From the NCBI GenBank assembly GCA_947561715.1, contig OX387197.1, positions 17,406,266 through 17,470,265 on the forward strand: a DNA stretch of 64,000 nt, written 5' to 3'. Below are positions 1 through 12,900 of this stretch, piece after piece. Position 1 is the stretch's first letter, and each line of letters begins with the position of its first letter. The notes beneath the pieces are model-generated. The model was not told the origin of the DNA. It searched no databases and saw nothing but the letters and a program-made list of their open reading frames with translations. The position numbers were made by a program, and so were the translations under genes. This stretch comes from Ascidia mentula. Taxonomy: Eukaryota; Chordata; Ascidiacea; Phlebobranchia; Ascidiidae.

Positions 1-373
1 CTCTGTTTTTTTCGAGCCCCAAGCCCACTTAACAATGGGAGACATAGGCTGGACTCTGTTTTTTTCGAGTCCCAAGCGCACTTAACAATGGGAGACATAG
101 GCAGGACTCTGTTTTTTTCGAGCCCCAAGCCCACTTAACAATGGGCGACATAGGCTGGAATCTCTTTTTTTCGCGACCCACTTAACAATGGGCGAGATAG
201 GGCCGAAGTTAAGACTGAGTGGGATAGGCTGGACTCATTTTTTTTCGAGCCCCACATAACAATGGGCGAGATAGGGCCGAAGTTAAGACTGGGTGGGATA
301 GGCGGGACTCTGTTTTTTTCCAGCCCCAAGCCCACTTAACAATGGGTGACATAGGCAGGACTCTGTTTTTTTC
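1..373 (+). repeat. Left-edge mosaic of A and B units
   Basis: A partial tail (1-13), three B units (14-172), A (173-246), a hybrid long unit (247-320) and a CAGCCCC-type B (321-373). The block from about 120 on matches the segment from about 1683 in the 1611-bp HOR, so it is a displaced piece of that repeat. Confidence 0.85.
247..320 (+). repeat. Hybrid monomer: B-like leader on an A body
   Basis: This 74-bp unit begins GAGCCCCACATAAC, mixing the B leader GAGCCCC with an A-length body holding both cores. The same hybrid recurs at HOR-equivalent positions (about 1810, 3421, 5032, 5538, 6759, 10097, 11318, 16159, 16665). A related unit with leader GCGACCCACATAAC is at about 7143. It probably arose by recombination or slippage between A and B, or by point changes in an A leader. 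Confidence 0.75.
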
Positions 374-964
374 GAGCCCCAAGCCCACTTAACAATGGGA
401 GACATAGGCTGGACTCTGTTTTTTTCGCAACCCACTTAACAATGGGCGAGATAGGGCCGAAGTTAAGACTGGGTGGGATAGGCTGGACTCTGTTCTTTTC
501 GAGCCCCAAGCCCACTTAACAATGGGAGACATAGGCTGGATTGTTTTTTTCGCGACCCACTTAACAATGGGTTAGATAGGGCGGAAGTTAAGACTGGGTG
601 GGATAGGCTGGACTCTGTTTTTTTCGAGCCCCAAGCCCATTTAACAATGGGCGACATAGGCTGGACTCTGTTTTTTTCGAGCCCCAAGCCCACTTAACAA
701 TGGGAGACATAGGCTGGACTCTGTTTTTTTCGAGCCCCAAGCCCACTTAACAATGGGAGACATAGGCAGGACTCTGTTTTTTTCGAGCCCCAAGCCCACT
801 TAACAATGGGAGACATAGGCTGGACTCTCTTTTTTTCGCGACCAACTCAACAATGGGCGAGATAGGGCCGAAGTTAAGACTGGGTGGGATAGGCTGGACT
901 CTGTTTTTTTCGAGCCCCAAGCCCACTTAACAATGGGAGACATAGGCTGGACTCTGTTTTTTTC
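374..964 (+). repeat. 591-bp repeat, copy 1
   Basis: Unit order starts B, A (GCAACCC), B ending GGATTG (51 bp), A (GGCGGAAG), then B units including one with GGCAGG. The same series starts again 591 bp later. Copy 1 has private changes: a broken T tract TTCTTTTC near 495 and CCCATTTAAC near 640. Confidence 0.85.
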
Positions 965-1375
965 GAGCCCCAAGCCCACTTAACAATGGGAGACATAGGC
1001 TGGACTCTGTTTTTTTCGCAACCCACTTAACAATGGGCGAGATAGGGCCGAAGTTAAGACTGGGTGGGATAGGCTGGACTCTGTTTTTTTCGAGCCCCAA
1101 GCCCACTTAACAATGGGAGACATAGGCTGGATTGTTTTTTTCGCGACCCACTTAACAATGGGCTAGATAGGGCGGAAGTTAAGACTGGGTGGGATAGGCT
1201 GGACTCTGTTTTTTTCGAGCCCCAAGCCCACTTAACAATGGGCGACATAGGCTGGACTCTGTTTTTTTCGAGCCCCAAGCCCACTTAACAATGGGAGACA
1301 TAGGCTGGACTCTGTTTTTTTCGAGCCCCAAGCCCACTTAACAATGGGAGACATAGGCAGGACTCTGTTTTTTTC
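965..1375 (+). repeat. 591-bp repeat, copy 2 (partial)
   Basis: Matches copy 1 unit by unit to about 1375, then diverges into B and A units with AATGGTAGACAT and GTAAAG variants. The series A (GCAACCC), 51-bp B, A (GGCGGAAG) is reused near 5211, 5717, 10276, 14835, 16338, 16844, 22491, 24313 and 25519. Confidence 0.83.
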
Positions 1376-1555
1376 GAGCCCCAAGCCCACTTAACAATGG
1401 TAGACATAGGCTGGACTCTGTTTTTTTCGCGACCCACTTAACAATGGGCGAGATAGGGCCGAAGTAAAGACTGGGTAGGATAGGCTGGACTCTGTTTTTT
1501 TCGAGCCCTAAGCCCACTTAACAATGGAAGACATAGGCTGGACTCTGTTTTTTTC
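1376..1555 (+). repeat. Linker units before the 1611-bp HOR
   Basis: B with AATGGTAGAC, A with GTAAAG and GGGTAGG, and B with AATGGAAGAC. The same trio lies just before the end of each 1611-bp copy (near 2956 and 4567), there followed by an extra B with leader GATCCCC that is missing here. This segment is therefore the tail of an earlier copy lacking one monomer. Confidence 0.8.
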
Positions 1556-2224
1556 GAGCCCCAAGCCCACTTAACAATGGGAGACATAGGCTGGACTCTC
1601 TTTTTTTCGCGACCAAGTTAACAATGGGCGAGATAGGGCCGAAGTTAAGACTGGGTGGGATAGGCTGGACTCTGTTTTTTTCGAGCCCCAAGCCCACTTA
1701 ACAATGGGCGACATAGGCTGGAATCTCTTTTTTTCGCGACCCACTTAACAATGGGCGAGATAGGGCCGAAGTTAAGACTGGGTGGGATAGGCTGGACTCA
1801 TTTTTTTTCGAGCCCCACATAACAATGGGCGAGATAGGGCCGAAGTTAAGACTGGGTGGGATAGGCGGGACTCTGTTTTTTTCGAGCCCCAAGCCCACTT
1901 AACAATGGGCGACATAGGCTGGACTCTGTTTTTTTCGAGCCCCAAGCCCACTTAACAATGGGAGACATAGGCTGGACTCTGTTTTTTTCGAGCCCCAAGC
2001 CCACTTAACAATGGGAGACATAGGCAGGACTCTGTTTTTTTCGAGCCCCAAGCCCACTTAACAATGGGAGACATAGGCTGGACTCTCTTTTTTTCGCGAC
2101 CAACTCAACAATGGGCGAGATAGGGCCGAAGTTAAGACTGGGTGGGATAGGCTGGACTCTGTTTTTTTCGAGCCCCAAGCCCACTTAACATTGGGAGACA
2201 TAGGCTGGATTCTGTTTTTTTTCG

Positions 2225-2425
2225 CGACCCACTTAACAATGGGCGAGATAGGGCTGAAGTTAAGACTGGGTGGGATAGGCTGGACTCTGTTTTTTTCGAG
2301 CCCCAAGCCCACTTAACATTGGGAGACATAGGCTGGATTCTGTTTTTTTCGCAACCAACTTAACAATGGGCGAGATATGGCCGAAGTTAAGACTGGTTGG
2401 GATAGGCTGGACTCTGTTTTTTTCG
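2225..2425 (+). repeat. 255-bp internal duplication, first copy
   Basis: A (GGCTGAAG), B (AACATTGGG), A (GCAACCAAC) recur 255 bp on at 2480-2680. The spacing is two dimers plus one base, matching the T8 tract in one unit. The whole pair is copied again inside the next 1611-bp HOR copy. Confidence 0.8.
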
Positions 2426-2479
2426 AGCCCCAAGCCCACTTAACAATGGGCGACATAAGATGGTCTCTGTTTTTTTTCG

Positions 2480-2680
2480 CGACCCACTTAACAATGGGCG
2501 AGATAGGGCTGAAGTTAAGACTGGGTGGGATAGGCTGGACTCTGTTTTTTTCGAGCCCCAAGCCCACTTAACATTGGGAGACATAGGCTGGATTCTGTTT
2601 TTTTCGCAACCAACTTAACAATGGGCGAGATATGGCCGAAGTTAAGACTGGTTGGGATAGGCTGGACTCTGTTTTTTTCG
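2480..2680 (+). repeat. 255-bp internal duplication, second copy
   Basis: Same A-B-A series as 2225-2425. It is preceded by a B with GGCGACATAAGATGGTCTCTG and T8 and followed by a plain B, so the two copies differ in their flanks. Confidence 0.8.
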
Positions 2681-3166
2681 AGCCCCAAGCCCACTTAACA
2701 ATGGGAGACATAGGCTGGACTTTTTTTTTTTCGCAACCAACTTAACAATGGGCGAGACAGGGCCGAAGTTAAGACTGGGTGGGATAAGCCGGACTCTGTT
2801 TTTTTCGAGCCCCAAGCCCACTTAACAATGGGAGACATAGGCTGGACTCTGTTTTTTTTGCGACCCACTTAACAATGGGCGAGATAGGGACGAAGTTAAG
2901 ACTGGGTGGGATAGGCTGGACTCTGTTTTTTTCGAGCCCCAAGCCCACTTAACAATGGTAGACATAGGCTGGACTCTGTTTTTTTCGCGACCCACTTAAC
3001 AATGGGCGAGATAGGGCCGAAGTAAAGACTGGGTAGGATAGGCTGGACTCTGTTTTTTTCGAGCCCCAAGCCCACTTAACAATGGAAGACATAGGCTGGA
3101 CTCTGTTTTTTTCGATCCCCAAGCGCACTTAACAATGGGAGACATAGGCAGGACTCTGTTTTTTTC

Positions 3167-4777
3167 GAGCCCCAAGCCCACTTAACAATGGGAGACATAG
3201 GCTGGACTCTCTTTTTTTCGCGACCAAGTTAACAATGGGCGAGATAGGGCCGAAGTTAAGACTGGGTGGGATAGGCTGGACTCTGTTTTTTTCGAGCCCC
3301 AAGCCCACTTAACAATGGGCGACATAGGCTGGAATCTCTTTTTTTCGCGACCCACTTAACAATGGGCGAGATAGGGCCGAAGTTAAGACTGGGTGGGATA
3401 GGCTGGACTCATTTTTTTTCGAGCCCCACATAACAATGGGCGAGATAGGGCCGAAGTTAAGACTGGGTGGGATAGGCGGGACTCTGTTTTTTTCCAGCCC
3501 CAAGCCCACTTAACAATGGGAGACATAGGCTGGACTCTGTTTTTTTCGAGCCCCAAGCCCACTTAACAATGGGAGACATAGGCTGGACTCTGTTTTTTTC
3601 GAGCCCCAAGCCCACTTAACAATGGGAGACATAGGCAGGACTCTGTTTTTTTCGAGCCCCAAGCCCACTTAACAATGGGAGACATAGGCTGGACTCTCTT
3701 TTTTTCGCGACCAACTCAACAATGGGCGAGATAGGGCCGAAGTTAAGACTGGGTGGGATAGGCTGGACTCTGTTTTTTTCGAGCCCCAAGCCCACTTAAC
3801 ATTGGGAGACATAGGCTGGATTCTGTTTTTTTTCGCGACCCACTTAACAATGGGCGAGATAGGGCTGAAGTTAAGACTGGGTGGGATAGGCTGGACTCTG
3901 TTTTTTTCGAGCCCCAAGCCCACTTAACATTGGGAGACATAGGCTGGATTCTGTTTTTTTCGCAACCAACTTAACAATGGGCGAGATATGGCCGAAGTTA
4001 AGACTGGTTGGGATAGGCTGGACTCTGTTTTTTTCGAGCCCCAAGCCCACTTAACAATGGGCGACATAAGATGGTCTCTGTTTTTTTTCGCGACCCACTT
4101 AACAATGGGCGAGATAGGGCTGAAGTTAAGACTGGGTGGGATAGGCTGGACTCTGTTTTTTTCGAGCCCCAAGCCCACTTAACATTGGGAGACATAGGCT
4201 GGATTCTGTTTTTTTCGCAACCAACTTAACAATGGGCGAGATATGGCCGAAGTTAAGACTGGTTGGGATAGGCTGGACTCTGTTTTTTTCGAGCCCCAAG
4301 CCCACTTAACAATGGGAGACATAGGCTGGACTTTGTTTTTTTCGCAACCAACTTAACAATGGGCGAGACAGGGCCGAAGTTAAGACTGGGTGGGATAAGC
4401 CGGACTCTGTTTTTTTCGAGCCCCAAGCCCACTTAACAATGGGAGACATAGGCTGGACTCTGTTTTTTTTGCGACCCACTTAACAATGGGCGAGATAGGG
4501 ACGAAGTTAAGACTGGGTGGGATAGGCTGGACTCTGTTTTTTTCGAGCCCCAAGCCCACTTAACAATGGTAGACATAGGCTGGACTCTGTTTTTTTCGCG
4601 ACCCACTTAACAATGGGCGAGATAGGGCCGAAGTAAAGACTGGGTAGGATAGGCTGGACTCTGTTTTTTTCGAGCCCCAAGCCCACTTAACAATGGAAGA
4701 CATAGGCTGGACTCTGTTTTTTTCGATCCCCAAGCGCACTTAACAATGGGAGACATAGGCAGGACTCTGTTTTTTTC
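3167..4777 (+). repeat. 1611-bp HOR, copy 2
   Basis: Near-identical to copy 1, including the ATATGG, GACTGGTTGGG, GATAAGCCGG and GTAAAG-GGGTAGG variants in the same order. Its last part, from about 4040, is also the template of sequence 11,127 bp downstream. Confidence 0.9.
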
Positions 4778-5210
4778 GAGCCCCAAGCCCACTTAACAAT
4801 GGGAGACATAGGCTGGACTCTCTTTTTTTCGCGACCAAGTTAACAATGGGCGAGATAGGGCCGAAGTTAAGACTGGGTGGGATAGGCTGGACTCTGTTTT
4901 TTTCGAGCCCCAAGCCCACTTAACAATGGGCGACATAGGCTGGAATCTCTTTTTTTCGCGACCCACTTAACAATGGGCGAGATAGGGCCGAAGTTAAGAC
5001 TGGGTGGGATAGGCTGGACTCATTTTTTTTCGAGCCCCACATAACAATGGGCGAGATAGGGCCGAAGTTAAGACTGGGTGGGATAGGCGGGACTCTGTTT
5101 TTTTCCAGCCCCAAGCCCACTTAACAATGGGAGACATAGGCAGGACTCTGTTTTTTTCGAGCCCCAAGCCCACTTAACAATGGGAGACATAGGCTGGACT
5201 CTGTTTTTTT
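4778..5210 (+). repeat. 1611-bp HOR, truncated copy 3
   Basis: Starts like the other two copies, including the GTTAAC-bearing A and the hybrid long unit. It departs at a CAGCCCC-type B with GGCAGG near 5139, after which the 591-type series takes over. Confidence 0.82.
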
Positions 5211-5410
5211 CGCAACCCACTTAACAATGGGCGAGATAGGGCCGAAGTTAAGACTGGGTGGGATAGGCTGGACTCTGTTTTTTTCGAGCCCCAAGCCCAC
5301 TTAACAATGGGAGACATAGGCTGGATTGTTTTTTTCGCGACCCACTTAACAATGGGCTAGATAGGGCGGAAGTTAAGACTGGGTGGGATAGGCTGGACTC
5401 TGTTTTTTTC
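4905..5410 (+). repeat. 506-bp tandem duplication, copy 1
   Basis: Starts with a B reading GGCGACATAGGCTGGAATCT, then A, the hybrid long unit, CAGCCCC-type B, B, A (GCAACCC), 51-bp B and A (GGCGGAAG). The identical series restarts at 5411. Confidence 0.87.
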
Positions 5411-5916
5411 GAGCCCCAAGCCCACTTAACAATGGGCGACATAGGCTGGAATCTCTTTTTTTCGCGACCCACGTAACAATGGGCGATTTAGGGCCGAAGT
5501 TAAGACTGGGTGGGATAGGCTGGACTCATTTTTTTTCGAGCCCCACATAACAATGGGCGAGATAGGGCCGAAGTTAAGACTGGGTGGGATAGGCGGGACT
5601 CTGTTTTTTTCCAGCCCCAAGCCCACTTAACAATAGGAGACATAGGCAGGACTCTGTTTTTTTCGAGCCCCAAGCCCACTTAACAATGGGAGACATAGGC
5701 TGGACTCTGTTTTTTTCGCAACCCACTTAACAATGGGCGAGATAGGGCCGAAGTTAAGACTGGGTGGGATAGGCTGGACTCTGTTTTTTTCGAGCCCCAA
5801 GCCCACTTAACAATGGGAGACATAGGCTGGATTGTTTTTTTCGCGACCCACTTAACAATGGGCTAGATAGGGCGGAAGTTAAGACTGGGTGGGATAGGCT
5901 GGACTCTGTTTTTTTC
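5411..5916 (+). repeat. 506-bp tandem duplication, copy 2
   Basis: Same eight-unit series as 4905-5410, with private changes CCCACGTAAC and GGGCGATTTAGG near 5470-5490. Those changes are also present 11,127 bp downstream near 16,600 but not in the equivalents near 10,030 and 14,590. They link the 5.4 and 16.5 kb copies directly. Confidence 0.85.
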
Positions 5917-7544
5917 GAGCCCCAAGCCCACTTAACAATGGGAGACATAGGCTGGACTCTGTTTTTTTCGAGCCCCAAGCCCACTTAACAATGGGAGACA
6001 TAGGCTGGACTCTCTTTTTTTCGCGACCAACTCAACAATGGGCGAGATAGGGCCGAAGTTAAGACTGGGTGGGATAGGCTGGACTCTGTTTTTTCCCAGC
6101 CCCAAGCCCACTTAACAATGGGCGACATAGGCTGGACTCAGTTTTTTTCGAGCCCCAAGCCCACTTAACAATGGGAGACATAGGCTGGACTCTGTTTTTT
6201 TCGAGCCCCAAGCCCACTTAACAATGGGAGACATAGGCAGGACTCTGTTTTTTTCGAGCCCAAGCCCACTTAACAATGGGAGACATAGGCTGGACTCTGT
6301 TTTTTTCGCGACCCACTTAACAATGGGCGAGATAGGGCCGAAGTTAAGACTGGGTGGGATAGGCTGGACTCTGTTTTTTTCGAGCCCCAAGCCCACTTAA
6401 CAATGGGCGACATAGGCTGGACTCTCTTTTTTTCGCGACCCACTTAACAGTGGGCTAGATAGGGCCGAAGTTAAGACTGGCTGGGATAGGCTGCACTCTG
6501 TTTTTTTCGCGACCCACTTAACAATGGGCGAGATAGGGCCGAAGTTAAGATTGGGTGGGATAGGCGGGACTCTGTTTTTTTCCAGCCCCAAGCCCACTTA
6601 ACAATGGGAGACATAGGCTGGACTCTGTTTTTTTCGATCCCAAGCCCACTTAACAATAGGAGATATAGGCTGGACTCTGTTTTTTTCGCGACCCACTTAA
6701 CAATGGGCGAGATAGGGCCGAAGTTAAGACTGTGTGGGATAGGCCGGACTCATTTTCTTTCGAGCCCCACATAACAATGGGCGAGATAGGGCCGAAGTTA
6801 AGACTGGGTGGGATAGGCGGGACTCTGTTTTTTTCCAGCCCCAAGCCCACTTAACAATGGGAGACATAGGCAGGACGCTGTTTTTTTCGAGCCCCAAGCC
6901 CACTTAACAATGGGAGACATAGGCTGGACTCTGTTTTTTTCGCAACCCACTTAACAATGGGCGAGATAGGGCCGAAGTTAAGATTGGGTGGGATAGGCTG
7001 GACTCTGTTTTTTTCGAGCCCCAAGCCCACTTAAGAATGGGAGACATAGGCTGGACTCTGTTTTTTTCGCGACCCACTTAACAATGGGCTAGATAGGGCC
7101 GAAGTTAAGACTGGGTGGGATAGGCTGGACTCTGTTTTTTTCGCGACCCACATAACAATGGGCGTGATAGGGCCGAAGTTAAGACTGGGTGGGATAGGCG
7201 GGACTCTGTTTTTTTCCAGCCCCAAGCCCACTTAACAATGGGCGACATAGGCTGGACTTTGTTTTTCCCGCGACCCACTTAACAATGGGCTAGATAGGGC
7301 CGAAGTTAAGACTGGGTGGGATAGGCTGGACTCTGTTTTTTTCGCGACCCACTTAACAATGGGCTAAATAGGGCCGAAGTTAAGACTGGGTGGGATAGGC
7401 TGGACTCTGTTTTTTTCGCGACCCACTTAACAATGGGCTAGATAGGGCGGAAGTTAAGACTGGGTGGGATAGGCTGGACTCTGTTTTTTTCGAGCCCCAA
7501 GCCCACTTAACAATGGGCGACATAGGCTGGACTCTGTTTTTTTC

Positions 7545-8232
7545 GAGCCCCAAGCCCACTTAACAATGGGAGACATAGGCTGGACTCTCTTTTTTTCGCG
7601 ACCAACTCAACAATGGGCGAGATAGGGCCGAAGTTAAGACTGGGTGGGATAGGCTGGACTCTGTTTTTTCCCAGCCCCAAGCCCACTTAACAATGGGCGA
7701 CATAGGCTGGACTCTGTTTTTTTCGCGACCCACTTAACAATGGGCTAAATAGGGCCGAAGTTAAGACTGGGTGGGATAGGCTGGACTCTGTTTTTTTCGC
7801 GACCCACATAAAAATGGGCGTGACAGGGCCGAGGTTAAGACTGGGTGGGATAGGCGGGACTCTGTTTTTTTCCAGCCCCAAGCCCACTTAACAATGGGAG
7901 ACATAGGCTGGACTCTGTTTTTTCGCGACCCACTTAACAATGGGCGAGATAGGGCCGATGTTAAGACTGGGCGGGATAGGCGGGACTCTGTTTTTTTCCA
8001 GCCCCAAGCCCACTTAACAATGGGAGACATAGGCAGGACTCTGTATTTTTCGAGCCCCAAGCCCACTTAACAATGGGAGACATAGGCTGGACTCTGTTTT
8101 TTTCGAGCCCCAAGCCCACTTAACAATGGGCGACATAAGCTGGTCTCTGTTTTTTTTCGCGACCCACTTAACAATGGGCGAGATAGGGCTGAAGTTAAGA
8201 CTGGGTGGGATAGGCTGGACTCTGTTTTTTTC
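7545..8232 (+). repeat. 868-bp internal repeat, first copy (about 688 bp shared)
   Basis: From a B ending CTCTTTTTTTC through A (GCGACCAACTCAAC), CAGCCCC-type B, A units with GGGCTAAATAG and GGGCGTGACAG, and later B units. It recurs 868 bp downstream. The first copy carries GCCGAGGTTAAG near 7829 where the second has GCCGAAGTTAAG. Confidence 0.86.
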
Positions 8233-8412
8233 GCGACCCACTTAACAATGGGCTAGATAGGGCGGAAGTTAAGACTGGGTGGGATAGGCTGGACTCTGTT
8301 TTTTTCGAGCCCCAAGCCCACTTAACAATGGGCGACATAGGCTGGACTCTGTTTTTTTCGAGCCCCAAGCCCACTTAACAATGGGAGACATAGGCTGGAC
8401 TCTGTTTTTTTC

Positions 8413-9100
8413 GAGCCCCAAGCCCACTTAACAATGGGAGACATAGGCTGGACTCTCTTTTTTTCGCGACCAACTCAACAATGGGCGAGATAGGGCCGAA
8501 GTTAAGACTGGGTGGGATAGGCTGGACTCTGTTTTTTCCCAGCCCCAAGCCCACTTAACAATGGGCGACATAGGCTGGACTCTGTTTTTTTCGCGACCCA
8601 CTTAACAATGGGCTAAATAGGGCCGAAGTTAAGACTGGGTGGGATAGGCTGGACTCTGTTTTTTTCGCGACCCACATAAAAATGGGCGTGACAGGGCCGA
8701 AGTTAAGACTGGGTGGGATAGGCGGGACTCTGTTTTTTTCCAGCCCCAAGCCCACTTAACAATGGGAGACATAGGCTGGACTCTGTTTTTTCGCGACCCA
8801 CTTAACAATGGGCGAGATAGGGCCGATGTTAAGACTGGGCGGGATAGGCGGGACTCTGTTTTTTTCCAGCCCCAAGCCCACTTAACAATGGGAGACATAG
8901 GCAGGACTCTGTATTTTTCGAGCCCCAAGCCCACTTAACAATGGGAAACATAGGCTGGACTCTGTTTTTTTCGAGCCCCAAGCCCACTTAACAATGGGCG
9001 ACATAAGCTGGTCTCTGTTTTTTTTCGCGACCCACTTAACAATGGGCGAGATAGGGCTGAAGTTAAGACTGGGTGGGATAGGCTGGACTCTGTTTTTTTC
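8413..9100 (+). repeat. 868-bp internal repeat, second copy
   Basis: Same units as 7545-8232, distinguished by GCCGAAG and by GGGAAACATAGG near 8942. Both distinguishing states are kept in the next 4559-bp copy (near 12,390 and 13,500), so the 868-bp duplication is older than the 4559-bp one. Confidence 0.86.
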
Positions 9101-9969
9101 CAGCCCCAAGCCCACTTAACAATGGGCGACATAAGATGGTCTCTGTTTTTTTTCGCGACCCACTTAACAATGGGCGAGATAGGGCTGAAGTTAAGACTGG
9201 GTGGGATAGGCTGGACTCTGTTTTTTTCGAGCCCCAAGCCCACTTAACATTGGGAGACATAGGCTGGATTCTGTTTTTTTCGCAACCAACTTAACAATGG
9301 GCGAGATATGGCCGAAGTTAAGACTGGTTGGGATAGGCTGGACTCTGTTTTTTTCGAGCCCCAAGCCCACTTAACAATGGGAGACATAGGCTGGACTTTG
9401 TTTTTTTCGCAACCAACTTAACAATGGGCGAGACAGGGCCGAAGTTAAGACTGGGTGGGATAAGCCGGACTCTGTTTTTTTCGAGCCCCAAGCCCACTTA
9501 ACAATGGGAGACATAGGCTGGACTCTGTTTTTTTTGCGACCCACTTAACAATGGGCGAGATAGGGACGAAGTTAAGACTGGGTGGGATAGGCTGGACTCT
9601 GTTTTTTTCGAGCCCCAAGCCCACTTAACAATGGTAGACATAGGCTGGACTCTGTTTTTTTCGCGACCCACTTAACAATGGGCGAGATAGGGCCGAAGTA
9701 AAGACTGGGTAGGATAGGCTGGACTCTGTTTTTTTCGAGCCCCAAGCCCACTTAACAATGGAAGACATAGGCTGGACTCTGTTTTTTTCGATCCCCAAGC
9801 GCACTTAACAATGGGAGACATAGGCAGGACTCTGTTTTTTTCGAGCCCCAAGCCCACTTAACAATGGGAGACATAGGCTGGACTCTCTTTTTTTCGCGAC
9901 CAAGTTAACAATGGGCGAGATAGGGCCGAAGTTAAGACTGGGTGGGATAGGCTGGACTCTGTTTTTTTC

Positions 9970-12900
9970 GAGCCCCAAGCCCACTTAACAATGGGCGACA
10001 TAGGCTGGAATCTCTTTTTTTCGCGACCCACTTAACAATGGGCGAGATAGGGCCGAAGTTAAGACTGGGTGGGATAGGCTGGACTCATTTTTTTTCGAGC
10101 CCCACATAACAATGGGCGAGATAGGGCCGAAGTTAAGACTGGGTGGGATAGGCGGGACTCTGTTTTTTTCCAGCCCCAAGCCCACTTAACAATGGGAGAC
10201 ATAGGCAGGACTCTGTTTTTTTCGAGCCCGAAGCCCACTTAACAATGGGAGACATAGGCTGGACTCTGTTTTTTTCGCAACCCACTTAACAATGGGCGAG
10301 ATAGGGCCGAAGTTAAGACTGGGTGGGATAGGCTGGACTCTGTTTTTTTCGAGCCCCAAGCCCACTTAACAATGGGAGACATAGGCTGGATTGTTTTTTT
10401 CGCGACCCACTTAACAATGGGCTAGATAGGGCGGAAGTTAAGACTGGGTGGGATAGGCTGGACTCTGTTTTTTTCGAGCCCCAAGCCCACTTAACAATGG
10501 GAGACATAGGCTGGACTCTGTTTTTTTCGAGCCCCAAGCCCACTTAACAATGGGAGACATAGGCTGGACTCTCTTTTTTTCGCGACCAACTCAACAATGG
10601 GCGAGATAGGGCCGAAGTTAAGACTGGGTGGGATAGGCTGGACTCTGTTTTTTCCCAGCCCCAAGCCCACTTAACAATGGGCGACATAGGCTGGACTCAG
10701 TTTTTTTCGAGCCCCAAGCCCACTTAACAATGGGAGACATAGGCTGGACTCTGTTTTTTTCGAGCCCCAAGCCCACTTAACAATGGGAGACATAGGCAGG
10801 ACTCTGTTTTTTTCGAGCCCAAGCCCACTTAACAATGGGAGACATAGGCTGGACTCTGTTTTTTTCGCGACCCACTTAACAATGGGCGAGATAGGGCCGA
10901 AGTTAAGACTGGGTGGGATAGGCTGGACTCTGTTTTTTTCGAGCCCCAAGCCCACTTAACAATGGGCGACATAGGCTGGACTCTCTTTTTTTCGCGACCC
11001 ACTTAACAGTGGGCTAGATAGGGCCGAAGTTAAGACTGGCTGGGATAGGCTGCACTCTGTTTTTTTCGCGACCCACTTAACAATGGGCGAGATAGGGCCG
11101 AAGTTAAGATTGGGTGGGATAGGCGGGACTCTGTTTTTTTCCAGCCCCAAGCCCACTTAACAATGGGAGACATAGGCTGGACTCTGTTTTTTTCGATCCC
11201 AAGCCCACTTAACAATAGGAGATATAGGCTGGACTCTGTTTTTTTCGCGACCCACTTAACAATGGGCGAGATAGGGCCGAAGTTAAGACTGTGTGGGATA
11301 GGCCGGACTCATTTTCTTTCGAGCCCCACATAACAATGGGCGAGATAGGGCCGAAGTTAAGACTGGGTGGGATAGGCGGGACTCTGTTTTTTTCCAGCCC
11401 CAAGCCCACTTAACAATGGGAGACATAGGCAGGACGCTGTTTTTTTCGAGCCCCAAGCCCACTTAACAATGGGAGACATAGGCTGGACTCTGTTTTTTTC
11501 GCAACCCACTTAACAATGGGCGAGATAGGGCCGAAGTTAAGATTGGGTGGGATAGGCTGGACTCTGTTTTTTTCGAGCCCCAAGCCCACTTAAGAATGGG
11601 AGACATAGGCTGGACTCTGTTTTTTTCGCGACCCACTTAACAATGGGCTAGATAGGGCCGAAGTTAAGACTGGGTGGGATAGGCTGGACTCTGTTTTTTT
11701 CGCGACCCACATAACAATGGGCGTGATAGGGCCGAAGTTAAGACTGGGTGGGATAGGCGGGACTCTGTTTTTTTCCAGCCCCAAGCCCACTTAACAATGG
11801 GCGACATAGGCTGGACTTTGTTTTTCCCGCGACCCACTTAACAATGGGCTAGATAGGGCCGAAGTTAAGACTGGGTGGGATAGGCTGGACTCTGTTTTTT
11901 TCGCGACCCACTTAACAATGGGCTAAATAGGGCCGAAGTTAAGACTGGGTGGGATAGGCTGGACTCTGTTTTTTTCGCGACCCACTTAACAATGGGCTAG
12001 ATAGGGCGGAAGTTAAGACTGGGTGGGATAGGCTGGACTCTGTTTTTTTCGAGCCCCAAGCCCACTTAACAATGGGCGACATAGGCTGGACTCTGTTTTT
12101 TTCGAGCCCCAAGCCCACTTAACAATGGGAGACATAGGCTGGACTCTCTTTTTTTCGCGACCAACTCAACAATGGGCGAGATAGGGCCGAAGTTAAGACT
12201 GGGTGGGATAGGCTGGACTCTGTTTTTTCCCAGCCCCAAGCCCACTTAACAATGGGCGACATAGGCTGGACTCTGTTTTTTTCGCGACCCACTTAACAAT
12301 GGGCTAAATAGGGCCGAAGTTAAGACTGGGTGGGATAGGCTGGACTCTGTTTTTTTCGCGACCCACATAAAAATGGGCGTGACAGGGCCGAGGTTAAGAC
12401 TGGGTGGGATAGGCGGGACTCTGTTTTTTTCCAGCCCCAAGCCCACTTAACAATGGGAGACATAGGCTGGACTCTGTTTTTTCGCGACCCACTTAACAAT
12501 GGGCGAGATAGGGCCGATGTTAAGACTGGGCGGGATAGGCGGGACTCTGTTTTTTTCCAGCCCCAAGCCCACTTAACAATGGGAGACATAGGCAGGACTC
12601 TGTATTTTTCGAGCCCCAAGCCCACTTAACAATGGGAGACATAGGCTGGACTCTGTTTTTTTCGAGCCCCAAGCCCACTTAACAATGGGCGACATAAGCT
12701 GGTCTCTGTTTTTTTTCGCGACCCACTTAACAATGGGCGAGATAGGGCTGAAGTTAAGACTGGGTGGGATAGGCTGGACTCTGTTTTTTTCGCGACCCAC
12801 TTAACAATGGGCTAGATAGGGCGGAAGTTAAGACTGGGTGGGATAGGCTGGACTCTGTTTTTTTCGAGCCCCAAGCCCACTTAACAATGGGCGACATAGG

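Larger units (their letters stand above)
1556..3166 (+). repeat. 1611-bp HOR, copy 1
   Basis: Begins with a B ending GGACTCTCTTTTTTTC and an A with leader GCGACCAAGTTAAC (carrying GTTAAC). It ends with the GATCCCC-leader B near 3114. Diagnostic variants recur exactly 1611 bp later. Private differences from copy 2 include a long uninterrupted T run near 2721 and a GAGCCCC leader where copy 2 has CAGCCCC near 1883/3494. Confidence 0.9.
5411..9969 (+). repeat. 4559-bp HOR, copy 1
   Basis: The largest clear tandem HOR of the left half. It contains the hybrid long unit, A units with GGGCTAGATAG, GGGCTAAATAG and GGGCGTGA, a T tract broken to TTTTTCCC, and a distal part (about 9110-9969) homologous to the end of the 1611-bp HOR. 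Dozens of diagnostic variants recur at exactly +4559. Confidence 0.92.
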
